NCBI RefSeq assembly: GCF_000716535.1
Contig: NZ_JNWV01000042.1
Location: 1-64,000 of the forward strand
DNA length: 64,000 bases
Direction: 5' to 3'
DNA from: Streptomyces flaveolus
GTDB lineage: Bacteria; Actinomycetota; Actinomycetes; Streptomycetales; Streptomycetaceae
The translations under genes were made by a program, and so were the position numbers. Shown piece after piece: positions 17,318 through 25,830 of this stretch. How positions within the stretch are numbered: position 1 is the stretch's first letter; each line of letters starts with the position of its first letter. Below the pieces are notes generated by a model. It was not told where the DNA came from, did no database searches, and saw nothing but the letters and a program-made list of their open reading frames with translations.

Positions 17318-17361
17318 CCCCGTACGGGGCTCCCGTGGAGGATTTCCACAGCACGGTTTTT
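17318..17361. terminator. possible terminator after the regulator gene
   Basis: CCCCGTACGGGG (17318-17329) is a perfect palindrome. It is followed by a short hairpin GTGGA-GGATT-TCCAC (17335-17349) and a T5 run at 17357-17361. The position, 75 bp after the regulator stop, fits a terminator, but the spacing between hairpin and T-run is long. Confidence 0.3.
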
Positions 17362-17584
17362 CCCGCGGCTCGAAGAGCGAGGGGCAGGGCGCGGCGGGCG
17401 TCGCGATGCCGGGGCACCTCCCGGCGGAGGGCTGGGGAGAAGACGCTCGCGGCAGGCCGCACGGGCGTCGGGGACGGCGGGGGCGCGTCTTCCATGCGAC
17501 CGACCAGGCAATTCACGTGCGCTGATGTGAGCGGTGTGAATCAAGTGGCGCTGGAGTATTGACGGGCCTTCAACGACCTGAGTA

Positions 17585-17602
17585 CGTTCCCATGTGGGAA
17601 CG
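17585..17602. promoter_or_regulatory. sugar-locus operator, site 2
   Basis: CGTTCCCATGTGGGAACG, the most symmetric copy (8-bp perfect arms around TG), followed by ATGCCA as at site 3. It lies 168 bp before the GH1 start, heading the GH1/ABC/GH4 unit. Confidence 0.85.
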
Positions 17603-17769
17603 ATGCCATACCGCTTCGTGTGCGGACAGTGTGCTGTCCGCGCCTTCGGCGAACCCCCTCCCACCTGTCCGCAGCGCTGCTGAGGAGTGGCACGTCCCCT
17701 CCGCGGTACCACGGCCCGCCGGACCTCTGCCGGCACTGCCACGAAACAGATCGAAGGGCTGAGTCACAG

Positions 17770-19152
17770 GTGACCACCGAACCAACCCGGGTGCTGAACT
17801 TCCCGGACGGCTTTCTCTGGGGCACGTCCACTTCCGCGTACCAGGTGGAGGGCGCCGTGGACACCGACGGACGCGGCGAGTCCGTGTGGGACCGCTTCTG
17901 CCGCGTCCCCGGGGCCGTCGAGCGGGGGGAGAGCGGCGCGGTCGCGTGCGACCACTACCACCGGGTCGCCGAGGATGTCGCGATGATGGCGGACCTCGGC
18001 GTCAACGCGTACCGGTTCTCGCTGTCCTGGCCCCGGCTGCTCCCCGACGGGGACGGCGGCGTGAACAAGCGGGGTGTCGACCACTACGACCGCCTGATCG
18101 ACCAGTTGCTCGCCCGGGGCATCACCCCGCTCGTCACCCTCTACCACTGGGACCTGCCGCAGGCGTTGCAGGAGCGCGGCGGTTGGCGGGCACGCGGGAC
18201 GGCGGACCGCTTCGCCGAGTACGCGGCCCTCTGCTTCGAGGCCTACGGCGACCGGGTGCGCGACTGGGTGACGATCAACGAACCGTGGATCGTCGGCCTG
18301 CTCGGACACCAACTGGGGCTGCACGCGCCGGGGGAGCGGGACATCGCTGGTTCGGTGCGAGCGATGCACCACCTACTGCTCGCCCACGGCGCGTCCGTCC
18401 AGGCGCTGCGGGCGAGCCGCCCGGAGGGCAGGGCGGGCGTGGCGTTCAGCCTCTTCCCGCACGTGCCGAACACCGCGAGTGAGGACGACCGCCTGGCGGC
18501 GTACCATTCCGACGGCTACGTCAACCGCTGGTTCCTGGATGCGGTGCTGAGCGGCCGCTACCCCGACGACATGCGCGAGCACTGGGAACGAGCCGCCGGT
18601 CCGCTGGACTTCGTCCGCAGCGGCGACATGTCCGTCATCGGCGCCGGGAGCGACTTCATCGGCGTGAACTACTACACCCGCCGGATCGTCAGCGCCCGCC
18701 GGCAGCCCTCCGACGGCCCCTTCCCGTGGCAGGTGGAACCCGGCCGGGCAGACGTACCGCGCACGGACCTCGACTGGGAGATCGTGCCCGAGGCGCTCAC
18801 CGACCTGCTGGTCCAACTCCACGAGACCTACGGCGAGGTGCCGGTGCTCATCACGGAGAACGGCGCCGTCTTCAACGACGAGCCCGGCGAGGACGGTGCC
18901 GTGCACGACGCGCGGCGCACCGACTTCCTGCACCGCCACCTCGTCGCCGTGCACCGCGCGATCGAGCGCGGCTGCCCGGTCCGCGGTTACTTCCACTGGT
19001 CCCTGATGGACAACTTCGAGTGGGCGATGGGCTACCGGCCCCGCATGGGACTGGTGCACGTCGACTACGCGACGCAGCAGCGCACGATCAAGGACAGCGG
19101 TCACTGGTACGCCCGGGCCGCACGCGCCAACGCCGTACCGGACCCGTCGTGA
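17770..19152 (+). CDS. GH1 beta-glycosidase
   Basis: A 460-residue family 1 retaining beta-glycosidase of normal length. The acid/base glutamate is in TINEPW (about residue 168) and the nucleophile glutamate in ITENGA (about 361). The N-terminal 'FPDGFLWGTSTSAYQVEGA' and C-terminal 'YFHWSLMDNFEWAMGY' are standard. No signal peptide, so it cleaves imported beta-glucosides or beta-mannosides to monosaccharides in the cytosol. GTG 17770 is chosen because GAAGGG lies about 10 nt upstream and the GH1 fold starts right after; the frame extends to 17620 through the operator side. It is the first gene of transcription unit 2. Confidence 0.93.
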   Translation: MTTEPTRVLNFPDGFLWGTSTSAYQVEGAVDTDGRGESVWDRFCRVPGAVERGESGAVACDHYHRVAEDVAMMADLGVNAYRFSLSWPRLLPDGDGGVNKRGVDHYDRLIDQLLARGITPLVTLYHWDLPQALQERGGWRARGTADRFAEYAALCFEAYGDRVRDWVTINEPWIVGLLGHQLGLHAPGERDIAGSVRAMHHLLLAHGASVQALRASRPEGRAGVAFSLFPHVPNTASEDDRLAAYHSDGYVNRWFLDAVLSGRYPDDMREHWERAAGPLDFVRSGDMSVIGAGSDFIGVNYYTRRIVSARRQPSDGPFPWQVEPGRADVPRTDLDWEIVPEALTDLLVQLHETYGEVPVLITENGAVFNDEPGEDGAVHDARRTDFLHRHLVAVHRAIERGCPVRGYFHWSLMDNFEWAMGYRPRMGLVHVDYATQQRTIKDSGHWYARAARANAVPDPS

Positions 19153-19265
19153 CCGCCTGAGGCGACCGACCAACCGCACGGCCTCCATGGACGAGCGCTC
19201 CCGGCGTCTCGTCCCCCGAAGCTTTGCCCTCTTTCGAAAAACCGCCACTCAATGAGGAGTTCGAC

Positions 19266-20612
19266 ATGGTCTCTCGACGTCTTTTCCTTGGCTCGATAGG
19301 AGCGCTCGCCCTCGCTTCGACCAGCGCCTGCGGCGGCGTCAGCGCCAAGAGCAGCGGCGGGGGCAAGAAGAGCGGCGCGGGAGCGCTGTCGACCCAGGGC
19401 TTCGGCAAGCCCGACGACGTCGGACAGGCCCGCATCAACGCGTTCAAGAGCGCCTACCCCAAGGTGCAGGTGCACCTCAACGAGGGCGACTTCGACCCGC
19501 AGCAGTTCCTGTCCGCGGTCTCCAGCGGTAATGCGCCGGACCTGGTGTACTTCCCCGACCGCGGCCTCGTCGGCAGCTACGCCGCCCAGGGCGTCATCCA
19601 GCCGCTGGACGACCAGATCGCCTCGGCGGGCATCGACACCGGCATCTACCGCAAGGCTGCGATGCAGGAGGTGACGATCGACGGCAAGATCTACGGCGTC
19701 CCCGAGTTCTACAGCACCCGCAACATCCTGGTGAACGGGAAGGCTCTCGACGAGGCGGGGATCTCGTTGTCCGACGTGAGCACCTCCGACTGGGACAAGC
19801 TGCACACCACGGCCGCGAAGCTGTACAAGGCCGGCGGTAGCAGGATCTCCCGCATCGGATTCGACCCGAAGCTCCCCGAGTTCCTGCCACTGTGGGCGAA
19901 GGCCAACGGCGCGGACCTGGTGAACCCGGACGGCTCCCCGAACCTGGACGACCCGCGCATCGTCGAGGCGCTGACGTACGCCCTGAGCCTGATCGACGAA
20001 CAGGGCGGCTGGTCGCGCTTCAAGGCCTTCCGAGACACCTGGGACCTCTTCGGGTCCGGCAACCAGTTCGTCAAGGACCAGGCCGGCGCCTTCCCGTGGG
20101 AAGGCTGGTATGTCAACGTCCTGGTGCAGGCGTCGCCCAACCTCGACCTGCGGTCGATTCCCTTCACCGACCGGCACGGCAAGCCCGTGAGCTTCGAGAG
20201 CGGCAGCGTGTGGTGCCTGCCGAAGGGCGCCCCGAACCCCGAAGCGGCCGTCAACTGGATGAAGATCATGACGAGCACCGACACCTGGCTCCGGGCGGCT
20301 GCGGCCCGACAGGCCACCGTGGAGAAGAACAAGACCCTGTTCACCGGGCTGTTCACCGGGAACGCGGACGCCGACGAAAAGATCAAGGCGAAGTACGTCA
20401 AGGGCGGCAAGGGCGGCTTCGCGCAGGCCGTCGAGCAGTACTACGCGTCCACGGAGTACGCGTTCGCCGTCGCCGGGTCGAAGGCCGGCAGTGAGATCAA
20501 GACGGCCTGGCAGGAGGCCTCCAACCGCGTCCTGTCCGGTCAGCAGAAGCCCGGCGCGGCCATGAAGCAGGCCCAGGCCGAGGCGAGCAAGGCATTCAAG
20601 GCGGCGAAGTGA
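19266..20612 (+). CDS. sugar ABC transporter substrate-binding lipoprotein
   Basis: A 448-residue family 1 extracellular solute-binding protein. The N-terminus MVSRRLFLGSIGALALASTSAC combines a twin-arginine motif (SRRLFLG) with a lipobox (STSAC, cysteine 22), so it is probably a Tat-exported lipoprotein anchored to the outer face of the membrane. The mature domain has sugar-binding features (GDFDPQQFLSAVSSGNAPDLVYF, YGVPEFYSTRNILVN, FPWEGWYVNVL, VWCLPKGAPNPEAAVNWMK). ATG 19266 has GAGGAG 7 nt upstream. Its stop overlaps the first permease start (TGATG). Confidence 0.93.
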   Translation: MVSRRLFLGSIGALALASTSACGGVSAKSSGGGKKSGAGALSTQGFGKPDDVGQARINAFKSAYPKVQVHLNEGDFDPQQFLSAVSSGNAPDLVYFPDRGLVGSYAAQGVIQPLDDQIASAGIDTGIYRKAAMQEVTIDGKIYGVPEFYSTRNILVNGKALDEAGISLSDVSTSDWDKLHTTAAKLYKAGGSRISRIGFDPKLPEFLPLWAKANGADLVNPDGSPNLDDPRIVEALTYALSLIDEQGGWSRFKAFRDTWDLFGSGNQFVKDQAGAFPWEGWYVNVLVQASPNLDLRSIPFTDRHGKPVSFESGSVWCLPKGAPNPEAAVNWMKIMTSTDTWLRAAAARQATVEKNKTLFTGLFTGNADADEKIKAKYVKGGKGGFAQAVEQYYASTEYAFAVAGSKAGSEIKTAWQEASNRVLSGQQKPGAAMKQAQAEASKAFKAAK

Positions 20613-21565
20613 TGGCCACGCAGGCCACCCTTCCCAAGGCGGCTGCGGCCAGATCCCGCTCCCGGAGCAGGGACTGGCGGCAGATCCGCGCCGCCTACGG
20701 TTTCATCTCCCTGTGGATCATCGGGTTCCTCGTCTTCACGCTGGGCCCGATGATCGCCAGCCTGGTGATGTCATTCACCGACTACAACTCGATCGGCACC
20801 GCGAAGAACGTGGGCTTCGCGAACTACCGCGAGCTGTTCCAGGATCCCAAGGTGGCCCATGCGCTGAGCAACACGCTCGTCTACGTCGTCATCTACGTGC
20901 CGACCGCCATGGCCGTGGCCCTGGGCCTGGCCATGGTGCTCAACCGGGTGGGTCGGGCGGCGGGCTTCTTCCGCGTTGTCTTCTACCTGCCGGTCATGAC
21001 GCCGACCGTAGCCGTGGGCGCGCTCTTCCTGCTCCTGCTCAACGGCCAGCAGGGTCTGCTCAACCGCACCCTGGCGCTGGTCGGCATCAACGGACCCAAC
21101 TGGACGACCGACACCCACTGGGTCAAGCCCGGACTGGCCATCACCATGTTGTGGGGCGTCGGCGGGATGGTGGTCATCTACCTGGCAGCCCTTCGGCAGG
21201 TGCCGAAGGAGCTCTACGAGGCCGCCGAACTCGACGGCGCGGGGCCGTGGACCAGGTTCCGCCACGTCACGATCCCGATGATCAGTGGCTCTCTGTTCTT
21301 CACCATGATCGTCCAAACCATCGCGGGTCTGCAGATGTTCGACCAGGCCTACACGATGTTCTTCGGTGCCCAGCAGAACAGCACGTACTCCAACGAGGCG
21401 GCCCTGTTCTACGTCATCTACCTGTTCCAGCAGGCGTTCCAGTTCCTGCACATGGGATACGCGTCCGCGCTGGCCTGGCTGCTCTTCCTGATCACCATGG
21501 TCATCACCGCCGTGCAAGTCCGCGTCTCGCGTCGCTACGTCTACTACGAAGGCGAGAAGCACTGA
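20612..21565 (+). CDS. sugar ABC transporter permease (MalF-type)
   Basis: A 317-residue inner-membrane permease with six predicted transmembrane helices and a cytosolic N-terminus. The EAA loop, which docks the ATPase, reads YEAAELDGAGPWTRFRHVTIP. The start ATG overlaps the binding-protein stop; a GTG 3 nt earlier is possible. It pairs with the following permease. No ATPase gene is present, as usual in Streptomyces, where the shared MsiK ATPase powers CUT1 importers. Confidence 0.93.
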   Translation: MATQATLPKAAAARSRSRSRDWRQIRAAYGFISLWIIGFLVFTLGPMIASLVMSFTDYNSIGTAKNVGFANYRELFQDPKVAHALSNTLVYVVIYVPTAMAVALGLAMVLNRVGRAAGFFRVVFYLPVMTPTVAVGALFLLLLNGQQGLLNRTLALVGINGPNWTTDTHWVKPGLAITMLWGVGGMVVIYLAALRQVPKELYEAAELDGAGPWTRFRHVTIPMISGSLFFTMIVQTIAGLQMFDQAYTMFFGAQQNSTYSNEAALFYVIYLFQQAFQFLHMGYASALAWLLFLITMVITAVQVRVSRRYVYYEGEKH

Positions 21566-21566
21566 T

Positions 21567-22508
21567 ATGAGCATCTCACACACCGCGGAAGCACCCGCTC
21601 CCGGTACCGACGGAGGCGGGGCCGGCGGGGGGACGGAAGATTCCGCCGCCGGCCGTACGGCCGCCCGCCGGAGGGGCTTGCGCACCTCGCTCACGCGAGG
21701 CCCTTACCTCGTCGTCCTGGCCGTCGCGGCCGTCGTGTTCACCTATCCGTTCATCTGGCTCATCAGCGCCTCGCTCAAGCCGCGCACCGAGGTGTTCGAC
21801 AACCTCCTGATCCCTCAGCACGCGCAGGCTTCGAACTACACCGCGGTGTGGAACTACGCGCCGGTGCTCACGTGGCTGGGCAACAGCGTGGTGGTGGCGC
21901 TGGCGGCGGCCCTGACGGTGACGCTCAGCAGCGCACTCGTGGCGTTCGGCTTCGCGTACTTCCAGTTCCCCGGGCGCAACGTACTGTTCGGGCTGGTGCT
22001 GGGAACGATGATGCTGCCCCAGGCGGTGACCCTGATTCCGGTCTATCTGATCTGGGACCACCTAGGCCTGACCGGAACACAGGTGCCGCTGTGGGCGCAG
22101 AACATTTTCGGTTCGTCGTTCTACATCTTCCTGCTGCGCCAGTTCTTCCTGTCGCTGCCCCGTGAGGTGTTCGAAGCCGCACGTGTCGATGGATGCAGCT
22201 TCTTCGGGCTGTTCTGGCGCATTGCCCTGCCGTTGTCCCGGCCCGCCCTGGCGATCGTCTTCGTCTTCGAGATCCAGGCCAGTTGGAGCGATCTGCTCCG
22301 GCCCCTGGTGTACCTGCAGGACACCTCGCTGTTCACGATCCCCCGCGGCCTGAAGTCGATCATCGACACCTTCGGTAACGGAGGGGAACAGCACTGGGAG
22401 ATCATCGCGACGGCCAGCCTGATCGCCACGGTCCCCATGATCATCATCTTTGCCTTCGCCCAACGGCACGTCATCGACGGCATCGCCACCCAGGGTCGCA
22501 AGGGATGA
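21567..22508 (+). CDS. sugar ABC transporter permease (MalG-type)
   Basis: A 313-residue permease with a 35-residue Gly/Ala-rich cytosolic N-terminus and six transmembrane helices. The EAA motif reads FEAARVDGCSFFGLFWRIALP. It starts 2 nt after the stop of the MalF-type gene, so the two are co-translated. With the binding protein it forms a CUT1-type importer for an oligosaccharide. Confidence 0.93.
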   Translation: MSISHTAEAPAPGTDGGGAGGGTEDSAAGRTAARRRGLRTSLTRGPYLVVLAVAAVVFTYPFIWLISASLKPRTEVFDNLLIPQHAQASNYTAVWNYAPVLTWLGNSVVVALAAALTVTLSSALVAFGFAYFQFPGRNVLFGLVLGTMMLPQAVTLIPVYLIWDHLGLTGTQVPLWAQNIFGSSFYIFLLRQFFLSLPREVFEAARVDGCSFFGLFWRIALPLSRPALAIVFVFEIQASWSDLLRPLVYLQDTSLFTIPRGLKSIIDTFGNGGEQHWEIIATASLIATVPMIIIFAFAQRHVIDGIATQGRKG

Positions 22509-22591
22509 CCGCGTGCGCGGCGGAACGCTGCCGAAGTGATCCTGGGGCGTGACGAGAACCTGGCCGTCGTGCGCGGCACGAAAGAGAGACC

Positions 22592-23851
22592 GTGAAGCTG
22601 ACCATCGTCGGGGGCGGGTCGACGTACACCCCGGAAATCGTCGACGGCCTGATAGGCCTGCGGGATCGCCTTGAGGTGACGGAACTGGCCTTGCAGGACG
22701 TCTCGGAGGACCGGCTGGGTGTGCTCGCTGGGATGAGCCGCCGGATGCTGTCCGCCGGCGGGCATCCTGCCACCGTCACCACGCACACCGACCTCGGCCC
22801 GGCTGCGGAGGGCGCCGACATGGTGCTCGTGCAGCTGCGGGTCGGCGGGCAGGCCGCGCGCCTGCAGGACGAGACCCTGCCGCTGCGGTGCGACTGCGTG
22901 GGGCAGGAGACCACGGGCGCCGGTGGTCTGGCCAAGGCGCTGCGAACGGTGCCGGTGATGCTCGACATCGCCGAACGGGTACGGGCCGTCAACCCGGCCG
23001 CATGGCTGATCGACTTCACCAACCCGGTCGGCATCGTCACCCGCGCCCTGCTGGAGGCCGGACACCGGCGCGTGGTCGGGCTGTGCAGCGCGGCGGCGGT
23101 CTTCCAGCGGCACTTCGCCAAGGTGCTCGGCGTCGTCCCCGACCGCATCGCACTCGACCACGTGGGTCTCAACCACCTGACGTGGGAGCGGCGCGTGCTG
23201 CTCGACGGCACCGACGTGCTGCCGCGCCTGCTCGACGAACACGGGGACCGGGTGGCCCCGGCCACGGGACTTCCCGCCGACCTCGTCCGCCGCCTGGGCA
23301 CCGTGCCCTCCTACTACCTGCACTACTACTACAGCCACGACGAGGTCGTCGCACGGCAGAAGAAGGAGGGCGTCCGGGCCCAGGAGGTCATGGAGATCGA
23401 GCAGGAGCTGCTGACCCGGTACGCCGACGAGCGGGTGCACACCAAGCCCGAGCTGCTGACCCGGCGGGGCGGTGCCTTCTACGCGGACGCCGCGCTGGAT
23501 CTGATGGCCTCGCTGCGGAACAGCGACGGTCGCACCCACGTCGTCAATCTCCGCAACGGCGCGACGCTGCCGTTCCTGCCCGCCGACGCCGTCATCGAAG
23601 TACCCGCGACCGTCGCCGCGGCCGGGGTGGTGGCACAGCCGGTGGAGCCGCTTGAACCGTTGATCGCCGGGCTGGTCGCACATGTCACGGCCTACGAACA
23701 CCTGGCATTGGACGCCGCCGTGCACGGTGGCCGCGACCGGGTGTTCCGCGCCCTGCTGGCGCACCCGTTGATCGGCCGGCACGACGTCGCCGACCGGCTG
23801 ACCGACCTGATCGTGGCCGCCAACAGCGACCACCTGTCGTGGGCGGTGTGA
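22592..23851 (+). CDS. GH4 family NAD-dependent glycosidase (6-phospho-beta-glucosidase type)
   Basis: A 419-residue GH4 enzyme. The N-terminal Rossmann fold opens KLTIVGGGSTYTPEIVDGL. Metal and substrate residues are in 'NPVGIVTRALL', 'VVGLCSAA' (Cys as a metal ligand) and 'HVGLNHLTW' (Asn-His). GH4 enzymes use NAD+ and Mn2+ in a redox-elimination mechanism and are cytosolic. The closest annotated class is 6-phospho-beta-glucosidase, which is normally fed by PTS. Here the importer is ABC-type, so a kinase such as the ROK or BadF protein would have to phosphorylate the sugar first, or the enzyme acts on an unphosphorylated substrate. The GTG start has AGAGAG upstream; the stop overlaps the kinase start. 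Confidence 0.88.
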   Translation: MKLTIVGGGSTYTPEIVDGLIGLRDRLEVTELALQDVSEDRLGVLAGMSRRMLSAGGHPATVTTHTDLGPAAEGADMVLVQLRVGGQAARLQDETLPLRCDCVGQETTGAGGLAKALRTVPVMLDIAERVRAVNPAAWLIDFTNPVGIVTRALLEAGHRRVVGLCSAAAVFQRHFAKVLGVVPDRIALDHVGLNHLTWERRVLLDGTDVLPRLLDEHGDRVAPATGLPADLVRRLGTVPSYYLHYYYSHDEVVARQKKEGVRAQEVMEIEQELLTRYADERVHTKPELLTRRGGAFYADAALDLMASLRNSDGRTHVVNLRNGATLPFLPADAVIEVPATVAAAGVVAQPVEPLEPLIAGLVAHVTAYEHLALDAAVHGGRDRVFRALLAHPLIGRHDVADRLTDLIVAANSDHLSWAV

Positions 23852-24884
23852 TGACCCGTCTCGTCGTCGCGGTCGACGGGGGCAACTCCAAGACCGATGT
23901 GGCACTGCTGAATGAGGAAGGAGCCCTGCTGTCCTGGGTGCGCGGCCCCGGCAGCGCCCTCGGGCCGCGGCGGACCGCCGCCGTCGTCACCCGGCTGGCC
24001 GCCGTCGCCGCCCGCGACGCCGGACTGACGCCGGCCGAACTCGCCGGCGCGCACGCCTGCTGCTGTCTGGCGGGCGCCGATCTGCCCGGACAGGTGGCGG
24101 CGCTGCACACGGCCCTGACGGCCGACGGGGTCTGGGGCTCGGTGGAAGTCCGCAACGACGCCTGGGCGCTGCTGCGCACCGGTGCCGCGCAGGGCGTCCC
24201 CGCAGTGGGTGTCGTGTGCGGCGCGGGACTCAAGTGCGTCGCCCGTGCCGACGACGACCGTCGTTTTGAGTTCCCCGGGTTGGGCTGGCAGAGCGGTGAC
24301 CTAGTGCGGGTGACCTCCTGGCCCGGGAGGCGGTCCGGGCCGCGGCGCGGGCGGAGGACGGTCGCGGCCCGGCCACTGCGCTCCGGCAGGCGGTGTGCGA
24401 ACGTCTCGCGGTCGCGTCTGTCCGGGAGGCCGCCGAGCGGTTCGTGGCAGGCGACCTGGCGGAACGCCACTTGGACGTGCTGGTCCCGGTGGTGCTCTCC
24501 CACGCCCACGACGGCGACCCGGTTGCCCGCACCCTCGTGGACGGCCTGGCCGCGGAGGTCGTGACCCTGGCCCGCACCGCACGCCGGCAGTTCGATCCGT
24601 CCTCCGCCACCTGGGCCCTGGTCCTGGGCGGGGGACTGTTCACGGACCCGGAGGGCCGGATGCTGGCCGCGGTTCGCGCGGCGTCCCCCGGGCTGGAGGA
24701 GGAGTTCGCCGTCCGAGTCCCCGACGTGCCCCCCGTTGCCGGTGCCGCGCTGCTCGCGTTGGACCGCGTGGCGGCGGGCGCGCCCGGCGAGACCGTGGGC
24801 GGTGTCTTCCGGGAGGCGAAACCGCGCCTGGCCGCGGCGGAGGAGATGCCGCGCACGACTGGGGCGGAGGACGTGACGTCATGA
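23851..24884 (+). pseudogene. BadF/BadG-type sugar kinase (N-acetylglucosamine kinase-like), one-base frameshift
   Basis: The ASKHA-fold kinase begins MTRLVVAVDGGNSKTDVALL (phosphate-1 loop) and continues with AGADLPGQV, 'VEVRNDAWALLRTGA', 'GVVCGAGLKCVA' and 'FPGLGWQSGD'. At about 24304 the register is lost: restoring one G (CTAGGTGCGGG) yields SGDLGAGDLLAREAVRAAARAEDGRGP, continuing cleanly in the frame that holds ATWALVLGGGLF, 'PDVPPVAGAALLALD' and ends at 24884. Total length would be about 344 residues, normal for the family. Such kinases phosphorylate GlcNAc, glucosamine or related sugars with ATP. The start overlaps the GH4 stop (TGATG) and the end overlaps the NagB-like start (ATGA). 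All else is intact, so an assembly error is plausible. Confidence 0.8.
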
Positions 24885-25707
24885 GCCTGCTCAAGGTGTA
24901 CCCCGACGCCGACGCGCTCGGGGCGGCACTCGCAGCCGAGATCGTCGCCGGCATGGCCGATGCCGCGGCACGGGGCTGCCGCCATCTGCTCGGTTGCCCG
25001 GGCGGGCGCAGCCTGATCAGCACGTACGACGCCGTCGCCGCCCGGCTTCGGTCCGCGCCGATGGACCTGTCCCACGTGGTGATCGTGATGATGGACGACT
25101 ACCTGGAGGACGTGCCCGGGCCGGTGCGCCGAGTGCCGACCGACGCGCCGCACAGCTGCGAGCGTTCGCCCTCCTGCGGGTCGCCGAACCGTGGAGCCGG
25201 GCCGCCGGGCCGGGGCGCGGCATCCGGGACGAGAACGTGAGGGTCCCGGATCCCAGCGACCGGCCGCGATACGACGAGCGGATCGCGGCGGCCGGGGGTG
25301 TCGACCTGTTCCTGTTGGCCACCGGGGCCTCCGACGGCCACGTCGCGTTCAACCCGCCGGGCTCCGGCATCGCGGAGGGCACCCGGGTGATCCGCATCGC
25401 CGAGTCCACCCGGCGCGACAACCTGGTCACGTTCCCCCACTTCGGGACTGAGGACCGGGTGCCCCGCCGGGGGATCAGCGCGGGACCGGCGACCTTCGCC
25501 GGACTGTCGGGGCGTGTGCGGCTCGTGGCGACCGGAGCGGACAATGCGATGAGCGTCGCGCGTGTGCTGTCCACCACGCGGTGGGAGCCCGACTGGCCCG
25601 CGACGATCGTGCACGCGGCCCGCCAGGCCGAGGTGCGGACCGACCCGGCCGCGGCAGGCCAGGCGGGCACCAAGCCCACGGACCGCACAGGCCAGTTGGG
25701 TTCCTGA
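24881..25707 (+). pseudogene. glucosamine-6-phosphate deaminase/isomerase-like protein (NagB family), one-base frameshift
   Basis: The N-terminal half starts MSLLKVYPDADALGAALAAE and has the NagB features 'GCPGGRS' and 'VVIVMMDDYLED' (active-site MDDY), up to PHSCER. The C-terminal half, in another frame, has 'GVDLFLLATGASDGHVAFNPPGS' (the DGHxAFNxPGS motif with catalytic His) and 'TRRDNLVTFPHFG'. One missing base at about 25165 (CGTTCG for CGNTTC) explains the change. NagB-type enzymes convert glucosamine-6-phosphate to fructose-6-phosphate and ammonia. The divergent sequence allows a different amino or keto sugar phosphate. It follows the BadF-type kinase with a 4-nt overlap, suggesting sequential steps. 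It is the last gene of unit 2. Confidence 0.75.
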
Positions 25708-25750
25708 TCACTTGGTGCCCGCTGGTTGACGGGTCCCAGCTGTATGGGTA

Positions 25751-25768
25751 CGTTCTCATGTGGGAACG
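25751..25768. promoter_or_regulatory. sugar-locus operator, site 3
   Basis: CGTTCTCATGTGGGAACG, the third copy of the 18-bp palindrome, with the same flanks as the others (GGTA before, ATGCCA after). It lies 63 bp upstream of the ROK kinase start and 44 bp after the NagB-like gene, so unit 3 has its own regulated promoter. Confidence 0.85.
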
Positions 25769-25830
25769 ATGCCACATCGAGATCAGGACTACGTCACCAC
25801 ACGAGCACAACGACAACGGACGGAAGATCT

